11,216 nt of DNA from Rhodoferax sp. UBA4409 (GTDB lineage Bacteria > Pseudomonadota > Gammaproteobacteria > Burkholderiales > Burkholderiaceae_C): contig DGQR01000063.1 in the NCBI GenBank assembly GCA_002390825.1, positions 1-11,216 on the forward strand. The letters are read 5' to 3'. Made by a program: the position numbers and the translations under genes. A model generated the notes under the pieces. That model was not told the origin of the DNA. It did not search any database and saw only the letters and a program-made list of their open reading frames with translations. Of the stretch, positions 5,470 through 11,216 are shown in pieces (position 1 is the first letter of the stretch; each line of letters begins with the position of its first letter).

Positions 5470-8400
5470 ATGAAAAATAAAATATCGATACAAGCGAAGA
5501 GCATTTTGCTCATCTCTTTGTGCGCGGCCCTGTTCCAGTCAGCCACTTTGCATGCACAAGTGCCAGCGCAGTCCCCTCTCTTGTCTAAATCGGGCGGCGG
5601 AGTGGCTCCAAATATCATGTTGACGCTTGATGATTCGGGTTCGATGGCATTTCGTCATATGCCTGAAACCGTTTTTTCGTCAGATACTTACGCTACTGAC
5701 AATCCAGTTGGTAGCCGCACGGTAATTTGGGATCGTGCAGACGGGTATCAGACGGGAGTAAACTTCGTTGGTACAGTTGCTGGAAATTTTGCAACTGCTA
5801 ATTATGTCCAGCGCGCCTTGAGGTCAAGTGACACTAACTCCGTATATTACAATCCGGAGAATAGATATTTCCCTTGGGCGACAAGTGACGGACTTACACG
5901 TTTGCCAGATTCTCCTCCGAATGCAGCGTACCTCGATCCGACAATAAGAACGGGCGCGGCCGGAACAACCATTAATTTGACTGCGACGAATCTAGTACGT
6001 GCCGGAGGTATTTATAACGCTCCGGAAATCGTGGTTGGTGCATTTTACACCATCGTTACAAGGGGTACTAGTAATTTTGCACTTCATGGTGCTCGGAATA
6101 ATAACGTAGGTACGACTTTCCGTGCTACATCAGTAGGTTTAGGGTCGGGCACTGTTAGGGTTACTTTTTGCTTTGCAAATCCCGATAATATTGCCGGCGT
6201 AGGGACGGGGGCAGGTCAAGGTTGCGAAGCTCCAGCGAATGCGTTCACACACGATCCAGGCGTTTATTACAGACTTCAGAAGACAGCAGCGGGCGCCTAC
6301 AAGGCGCTTACCGTGGCTGCTAATTACGACGCATACACTATTAACTCTGCAGCAGGAACCAAATACCCGCGATACCCCAAGCGTACGGATTGCTCAACTA
6401 CAGATTTGGTGAATGGTGTTGCAACAAAATGCAGTCAAACAGAAGAGCGTCAGAATTTTGCAAATTGGTATACATATTATCGGACTCGAAATTTATTGGC
6501 ACGAGGTGCCATGATGGAAGCGTTCTGGCAAGCGGGAAATACGTTTCGACTCGGATGGGGTACTATAAATAGCGAAAATAATACAATCGATGGTGTAAAC
6601 ACAAATGTCATTCAATCGGGTGTTCGCGAATTCAACTCAGGTGCGGGAAGTACCAAAGCGCGATTATTCACTTGGTTGACTGCTTTGCCGGCAAATGGCG
6701 GTACTCCGTTGCCGAGGGCAATGGCGGCGGTAGGCGAATACTACAAAAGAACGGACAAGCAGGGGCCCTACACTGACAACCCGTCCGTAGACACAAATAC
6801 GGTAGCAGATAATAAGTCTTGCCGTCGTTCGTATCATATATTGGCTACGGATGGATACTGGACTAGCGCACCAACAACTGCTGGCAATAGCGATAACACA
6901 GACGGTGCAACGATCAGAGGTACTGGGAAAGAGTTTACTTACAAAGCCTCCAGGCCTTTTTCAGATAGCTCTTCCGATACATTGGCAGACTATGCCATGG
7001 AGTATTGGAAAAATGATTTGCAGCCTGCTGTTGCCAATAATGTTGCACCGGTCGCTGATGATATTTCATTCTGGCAGGGAATGACGAATTTCACTGTAGG
7101 GCTTGGCGTACGCGGTCAATTGAATCCAGATAGAGACCTTCCAGCGCTGATTTCGGGTGCTAAGAGCTGGCCTGCTGCAGGACCCACTGCTACTACCGCA
7201 AACGTAGACGATCTATGGCATGCTGCTGTAAATAGTCGGGGTCGCTACTTTAGTGCGAAAGATCCGAGCGAGTTAGCAGAAGCGATCCGCACATCGTTAA
7301 CTTTGGCTGCAGGGGGCACCGGCGCTACAGCGGGTGTGGCAACAGCGTCGACGGTCTTGGATAGTTCCAATCGCAAGTATGTACCATCGTATGTTGCCGG
7401 CGAATGGAGTGGAGATATTGATGCGCGGCCACTAGATGGTAATGGACAGGCATCTAGCTCGGTATGGCGCGCTTCGGAGGTTTGGCCTGTCAAACCGACT
7501 GCAAATGGTGGAGCGCTCTCAGATTGGGATAAGCGGAAAATCTTCACTTGGGACACTGGTCTTACGACCCCAGCTGCCGTTCCTTTCGAATGGTCTCGCT
7601 TAAGTACTTCTAATCGCGATGCGATGGGTGCGACTGCGGCAACTCATGAGGCTGATTTCGTTAATTTTATTCGTGGTGATCATTCTAAGGAAGGTGTTGG
7701 TAATCCTTTCCGGTTGAGGCAGACAGGGAACGGGGCTTCATTCGTTCTCGGTGATTTTGTGAATTCAAATCCTGTTCTTATACAAAAGGCCGTAGATTCG
7801 GATTATGGGCGCTTATCCACGGGTGGCACCTATTATCAAAAGTTTTTAAATTATAAGGCGACTCGTCAGGGGGTATTGTTCGTTGGTGGTAACGCGGGGA
7901 TGCTTCATGGTTTCAAGGATGCAAAATCTGTAGCAGCGGGCAGCACAGATGGGCAAGAAGTTTTTGCCTATGTTCCTCGTGCTGTTTATCCCCAACTCGA
8001 AAAATTGACGAATAAAAACTATGGTGGAGTCACCTTGCCACATCAATACTATGTAGATGGTTGGCAAAGAGAGGCAGACGCTTATACATATGGGCCATCA
8101 ACATACTCTTTCGGTTCCGGTGCAGGCGCCCTAGTTTGCAATGTTGGTAACAAATGCTGGCGCAATTATCTAGTCGGCTCTTTGGGTGCTGGAGGTCGAG
8201 CTGTTTATGGTCTGGATGTAACTGAGACCGTTGATTCTTTTGGTGTCAATAAACTAGGCGCGTCTACAATTCGATGGGAATTCTCGAGCAATGATGATAG
8301 TGATATCGGTTATGTTATGTCGCCAATTGAGGTGGGTGTAACGCCAGCTGGTAAATGGATTGCCATATTCGGAAATGGTCAAAGCAGTGAATCTGGAAAG

Positions 8401-9393
8401 GCAGTACTTTTTTTAGTTGATTTGGATACTAGAGCCCTATCCAAAGTAGTAATCGATGCATCCGGAAGTAATGGTTTGAGTGGAGTTGCTCTGCAGAAAA
8501 ACTCTGCCGGTGAAATTGTAAAAATATACGCAGGTGATCTCAAAGGTAATATGTGGAGGTTGGATTACAGCGCTACATCCTCTTCCTTTGAGGTCTGGAA
8601 GCAGTCGAATGTTGCTACGGCTTTGTTTAAAGCTAACAGCGGGCAACCAATAACGCAGGCCCCCGTCTTGTATCCGCATTCCAATGGTGGTACTTTGCTG
8701 GTATTTGGCACCGGTCGCTTGTCACTCGCTAGTGATTCTTCGGATACGAGCACGCAAACGATTTACGGTGTTTGGGATAAAGATGGGGATACTCAGGTTG
8801 GTAGAGCTATAACACGCTCATCTTTGACCCGACGTCAAATTTCGGTAGTTTCGAGTACGGCTGGTACTTTCTATTCAGTTTCAGGCAGTGCTGTTGATTG
8901 GGTGAATAGCCGCGGCTGGTATGTGGATCTGGAGATTCCATCGCCTCACGGAGTTCCAGGTTTGCGAGTGATCTACCCACCGCAGTTTCTAAGTTACGAG
9001 ACCGCACTGATTAGTGCCGTTGCGCCCGCTCAATCAGCTACTATTTGCGGTAGCAACAGTGGCGAGGGTATCAGTTTTGTATTGAGCGTTGAGCAGGGGG
9101 GCAATCCACCTTTCAAACTTTTCGACACTAATGCAGACGGTGTAGTGAATTCAAGTGACACAAACGTATCAGGCTATAAAACCGGAGCGGATGGTATTGA
9201 TTCGATTGTGTATAGTCCAGCTAGAACCGGATCGAATTCCGCACCGGACGGTATGTGCGCTGCTGGGTATTACAGGGTTAGTATCCAAAATACAACTGGT
9301 CAGACTATGACCTGTATTCGTCGCGCTCCCGATGTCGCTGGGTTAATGAAAGATAGAGTTCAGCGTCGAATTATTAATCCTCCTATTCGATAG
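5470..9393 (+). CDS. pilY1: Type IV pilus tip adhesin/assembly protein PilY1
   Basis: PilY1 (PilC of Neisseria) caps the pilus, promotes extension, and mediates adhesion and surface sensing. The 1307-residue product begins with a Sec signal peptide, with cleavage probably after LHA (residue 29). A VWA domain has the MIDAS triad D54/S56/S58 (LDDSGSM), T412 (GGTPLPRAM) and D461 (ATDGYW). About 350 residues separate the first and second MIDAS elements, including the YYNPENRYFPW segment typical of this family. An RGD lies at 735-737 within a conserved stretch (FIRGDHSKEG) before LGDFVNSNP. The PilC-type beta-propeller follows: LFVGGNAGMLHGF, VFAYVPRAVYPQL, QYYVDGW and the strand signature AGDLKGNMWRLD (1021-1032). 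Possible calcium loops are DKDGD (1103-1107) and DTNADGVVNSSD (1219-1230). Base composition is clearly more AT-rich than the flanking genes. It is the fifth gene of the minor-pilin operon. Confidence 0.95.
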   Translation: MKNKISIQAKSILLISLCAALFQSATLHAQVPAQSPLLSKSGGGVAPNIMLTLDDSGSMAFRHMPETVFSSDTYATDNPVGSRTVIWDRADGYQTGVNFVGTVAGNFATANYVQRALRSSDTNSVYYNPENRYFPWATSDGLTRLPDSPPNAAYLDPTIRTGAAGTTINLTATNLVRAGGIYNAPEIVVGAFYTIVTRGTSNFALHGARNNNVGTTFRATSVGLGSGTVRVTFCFANPDNIAGVGTGAGQGCEAPANAFTHDPGVYYRLQKTAAGAYKALTVAANYDAYTINSAAGTKYPRYPKRTDCSTTDLVNGVATKCSQTEERQNFANWYTYYRTRNLLARGAMMEAFWQAGNTFRLGWGTINSENNTIDGVNTNVIQSGVREFNSGAGSTKARLFTWLTALPANGGTPLPRAMAAVGEYYKRTDKQGPYTDNPSVDTNTVADNKSCRRSYHILATDGYWTSAPTTAGNSDNTDGATIRGTGKEFTYKASRPFSDSSSDTLADYAMEYWKNDLQPAVANNVAPVADDISFWQGMTNFTVGLGVRGQLNPDRDLPALISGAKSWPAAGPTATTANVDDLWHAAVNSRGRYFSAKDPSELAEAIRTSLTLAAGGTGATAGVATASTVLDSSNRKYVPSYVAGEWSGDIDARPLDGNGQASSSVWRASEVWPVKPTANGGALSDWDKRKIFTWDTGLTTPAAVPFEWSRLSTSNRDAMGATAATHEADFVNFIRGDHSKEGVGNPFRLRQTGNGASFVLGDFVNSNPVLIQKAVDSDYGRLSTGGTYYQKFLNYKATRQGVLFVGGNAGMLHGFKDAKSVAAGSTDGQEVFAYVPRAVYPQLEKLTNKNYGGVTLPHQYYVDGWQREADAYTYGPSTYSFGSGAGALVCNVGNKCWRNYLVGSLGAGGRAVYGLDVTETVDSFGVNKLGASTIRWEFSSNDDSDIGYVMSPIEVGVTPAGKWIAIFGNGQSSESGKAVLFLVDLDTRALSKVVIDASGSNGLSGVALQKNSAGEIVKIYAGDLKGNMWRLDYSATSSSFEVWKQSNVATALFKANSGQPITQAPVLYPHSNGGTLLVFGTGRLSLASDSSDTSTQTIYGVWDKDGDTQVGRAITRSSLTRRQISVVSSTAGTFYSVSGSAVDWVNSRGWYVDLEIPSPHGVPGLRVIYPPQFLSYETALISAVAPAQSATICGSNSGEGISFVLSVEQGGNPPFKLFDTNADGVVNSSDTNVSGYKTGADGIDSIVYSPARTGSNSAPDGMCAAGYYRVSIQNTTGQTMTCIRRAPDVAGLMKDRVQRRIINPPIR

Positions 9394-9397
9394 AGTC

Positions 9398-9832
9398 ATG
9401 AGCAAAAAATATAGTCAGTTTTATTCCCTCGGCTTCTCTCTTATTGAGCTGATGATTACTGTTGCAGTGATAGGAATTTTGACTGCAGTAGCACTTCCCA
9501 GTTATTCTGCGTATATAGAGAGGGGCGATCGCGCCTCAGCAAGCGCAGCACTGTTGAGCGCACAACAGTTTATGGAGCGCTTTTATGCGGCAAATGACAC
9601 CTATGCTACCGATAGAGCTGGCAACGCGGTTGCTTTGCCGGCTAACTTGAGAGTTGCACCCGCTGAGTCCCCTCGGTACGACTTGAGCATTAGTGCTGTC
9701 AATGGAAACTCCTACACTCTCACAGCGACTCCGCGTGCCAATACTACGAGGTGTGGGTCGCTCACCATCACCAATACAGGGTTGAAGGGCATATCCAGCG
9801 CTGTAGCGACTGTTGCGGAGTGCTGGCGATGA
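9398..9832 (+). CDS. pilE: PilE-type minor pilin
   Basis: The 144-residue protein is a small type IV pilin. Its 12-residue leader MSKKYSQFYSLG precedes F-SLIELMITVAVIGILTAVALPSYSAYI, with glutamate at mature position 5. The C-terminal domain has RCGSLTITNTGLKG and AECWR. C119 and C142 form the expected disulfide-bonded D-loop. This resembles the PilE-like minor pilins encoded after pilY1 in Pseudomonas and other Gram-negative bacteria rather than a major pilin, although sequence alone cannot exclude a fibre subunit. It starts 4 bases after the pilY1 stop and has only a weak GAG-containing ribosome site. It is the last gene of the operon and ends 10 bases from the convergent nrdR stop. Confidence 0.9.
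   Translation: MSKKYSQFYSLGFSLIELMITVAVIGILTAVALPSYSAYIERGDRASASAALLSAQQFMERFYAANDTYATDRAGNAVALPANLRVAPAESPRYDLSISAVNGNSYTLTATPRANTTRCGSLTITNTGLKGISSAVATVAECWR
9795..9826. terminator. Imperfect hairpin at the pilE 3' end, possible terminator
   Basis: CCAGCGCT (9795-9802) can pair with AGTGCTGG (9819-9826) over 8 bp, including one G-U pair. An inner GCGA/TTGC stem extends it. It lies in the last codons of pilE, just before the convergent nrdR stop. No T-run follows on either strand, so an intrinsic terminator is only weakly supported. No other hairpin is apparent in the 10-base gap between pilE and nrdR. Confidence 0.22.
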
Positions 9833-9842
9833 AGTGCGGTAT

Positions 9843-10292
9843 CTATCGGCTCACCTCATCCACCAGCGTCTTGAACTCATCGATGTCCTCAAAACTCCGA
9901 TAAACGCTGGCAAAGCGAACATAAGCGACCTTGTCCAGTTTTTTGAGTTCGCGCATCACGAGTTCCCCGATGCGGGTGCTCTGGACTTCGCGCAGGCCCA
10001 GATTCAGGAGTTTTTCTTCGATGCGCTCGATGGCGCTGTCGATCTGTTCGGTGCTCACTGGCCTTTTGCGCAGGGCCAAGTTCATCGAGGCCAATAGTTT
10101 GGCGCGCTCGAATTCGATACGACGGCCATCTTTCTTGACGATGGCCGGAAAGTTGACGTCCGGCCGCTCGTAGGTGGTAAACCGTTTGTCGCAGGAGCCG
10201 CACTGGCGCCTGCGACGGATGAAGTCCCCGTCTTCAGAAATTCGTGTCTCCACCACTTGGGTTTCGGAATGGCTGCAGAAGGGGCACTTCAT
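9843..10292 (-). CDS. nrdR: Transcriptional repressor NrdR
   Basis: NrdR represses ribonucleotide reductase genes in response to bound ATP/dATP. The 149-residue product is full length. It has an N-terminal zinc ribbon with ligands C3, C6, C31 and C34 (MKCPFC and CGSC), the conserved stretch DGDFIRRRRQC, and RFTTYE. The ATP-cone domain follows (about 49-139), with VKKDGRRIEFERAKL near its start and YVRFASVYRSFEDIDEF at its end. It begins 18 bases after the glyA stop on the same strand, so glyA-nrdR is probably one transcript. AAGG in that gap, about 12 bases from the ATG, is a weak ribosome site. No NrdR-box pair is visible in the window, so its targets are elsewhere. Confidence 0.97.
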   Translation of the reverse strand: MKCPFCSHSETQVVETRISEDGDFIRRRRQCGSCDKRFTTYERPDVNFPAIVKKDGRRIEFERAKLLASMNLALRKRPVSTEQIDSAIERIEEKLLNLGLREVQSTRIGELVMRELKKLDKVAYVRFASVYRSFEDIDEFKTLVDEVSR

Positions 10293-10310
10293 CGTAAATA
10301 CTGACCTTGC

Positions 10311-11216
10311 TTACTTGTAAACCGGGAAGCGTGAGGTCAGGGCATGGACTTTGACGCGAACGGCAGCAATGTTGGCTTCGTCGCGGGGGTTGTCCAGCAC
10401 ATCGGCAATCAGGTGGGCCGTGGCGCGGGCTTCTTCGTCTTTGAAGCCGCGTGTGGTCATGGCAGGGGTGCCTACCCGGATACCACTGGTCACCATTGGC
10501 TTTTCGGGGTCGTTGGGGATGGCGTTCTTGTTGATCGTCATGTGGGCAGCGCCCAAGACCGCTTCAGCTTCTTTGCCGGTAATGCCCTTGGAGCGCAGGT
10601 CTACCAGCATCACATGGCTTTCAGTACCGCCGCTGACGATACGCAGGCCGCGTGCGGTCAAGGTTTCTGCCACGATCTTGGCATTGCGCACCACTTGAGC
10701 TTGGTATGCCTTGAACTCAGGGGTGAGGGCTTCTTTGAATGCCACAGCCTTGGCGGCGATGACGTGCATCAAAGGGCCACCTTGCAGGCCAGGGAAGATG
10801 GCGCTGTTGATGGCCTTCTCGTGCTCTGCCTTCATCAAGATGATGCCGCCACGGGGGCCGCGCAGGCTCTTGTGGGTGGTGGAGGTCACTACGTCAGCGT
10901 AGGGTACTGGGTTGGGGTACACGCCTGCGGCAATCAGGCCGGCATAGTGGGCCATGTCTACCATGAAGATGGCACCCACGTCTTTTGCCACTTTGGCGAA
11001 GCGAGCAAAGTCGATGGCCAAGGAGTAGGCAGATGCGCCGGCAATGATCAGCTTGGGCTTGGTTTCGTGGGCCTTGCGCTCCATGGCTTCGTAGTCAATG
11101 GCTTCATTAGCGTCCAAGCCGTAGGACACGACGTTGAACCATTTACCACTCATGTTCAGAGGCATGCCGTGGGTCAAGTGACCGCCTTCGGCCAAGCTCA
11201 TGCCCATGATGGTGTC
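10311..11216 (-). CDS. glyA: Serine hydroxymethyltransferase, C-terminal part
   Basis: GlyA is the cytosolic PLP enzyme that converts serine and tetrahydrofolate to glycine and 5,10-methylenetetrahydrofolate, the main source of one-carbon units. The window holds the last 301 residues of roughly 415; the fragment begins DTIMGMSLAEGGHLTHG at the window edge and continues upstream outside it. The PLP-binding lysine is in VVTSTTHKSLRGPRGG (fragment residue 116). D87 and H90 in VDMAHYAG are the conserved cofactor-contact residues of the fold. The C-terminus ends SRFPVYK followed by TAA. No truncation or frameshift is seen. Composition is high-GC like the other housekeeping genes. Confidence 0.97.
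   Translation of the reverse strand, partial: DTIMGMSLAEGGHLTHGMPLNMSGKWFNVVSYGLDANEAIDYEAMERKAHETKPKLIIAGASAYSLAIDFARFAKVAKDVGAIFMVDMAHYAGLIAAGVYPNPVPYADVVTSTTHKSLRGPRGGIILMKAEHEKAINSAIFPGLQGGPLMHVIAAKAVAFKEALTPEFKAYQAQVVRNAKIVAETLTARGLRIVSGGTESHVMLVDLRSKGITGKEAEAVLGAAHMTINKNAIPNDPEKPMVTSGIRVGTPAMTTRGFKDEEARATAHLIADVLDNPRDEANIAAVRVKVHALTSRFPVYK

Noticed and set aside
8407..9101. Phase-variable homopolymers in pilY1 (7 T at 8407-8413, 6 G at 9096-9101), by analogy with neisserial pilC
   Set aside because: The tracts are short, separate and far from the signal peptide; the neisserial switch uses a longer G tract near the 5' end.
1..11216. Mobile element, CRISPR array, defence system or tRNA/rRNA gene
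   Set aside because: Reading both strands showed no transposase, integrase, regularly spaced repeats or RNA-gene signature; all substantial sequence is covered by known gene families.

Overview
The window comes from a betaproteobacterium, most likely a Comamonadaceae-type organism (Rhodoferax/Polaromonas/Acidovorax relatives). This rests on the recognisable protein families, the high-GC housekeeping genes and the gene neighbourhood; it is inference, since no database search was possible. Every stretch longer than 100 bases is occupied by a gene, and the largest gap is 98 bases (2785-2882).

Layout. The left end holds the 5' part of pyrD (minus strand, running off the window), divergent from rpiA (plus, 262-960). 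rpiA converges tightly on ribE. ribE and ribD form a riboflavin-synthesis pair on the minus strand (973-2784). From 2883 to 9832, on the plus strand, lies a compact type IV pilus minor-pilin operon in the order fimT (GspH-like), pilV, pilW, pilX, pilY1, pilE. Its genes overlap or are separated by at most 16 bases. The right end returns to the minus strand with nrdR (9843-10292) and the C-terminal three quarters of glyA (10311 to the window edge), probably co-transcribed glyA then nrdR.

How it works together. The pilus genes encode the priming and tip complex of a type IV pilus. Five small proteins carry class III prepilin N-termini and PilY1 is a 1307-residue secreted adhesin/mechanosensor-type protein with a VWA domain and a beta-propeller domain. 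The pilus motor, platform and major pilin are not in the window. The flanking genes are ordinary metabolism: pentose phosphate pathway (rpiA), pyrimidine synthesis (pyrD), flavin synthesis (ribD, ribE), one-carbon metabolism (glyA) and ribonucleotide reductase control (nrdR).

The main point of interest is that the pilus operon sits, on the opposite strand, inside what in many proteobacteria is a contiguous nrdR-ribD-ribE neighbourhood. It is also visibly more AT-rich than its flanks (hand counts: bases 6541-6600 have 23/60 G+C and 8401-8460 have 22/60, against 41/60 at 301-360 and 37/60 at 10861-10920). I see no integrase, insertion sequence, CRISPR array, tRNA or rRNA. I do not see a convincingly new biological system; the findings are refinements of a known one.
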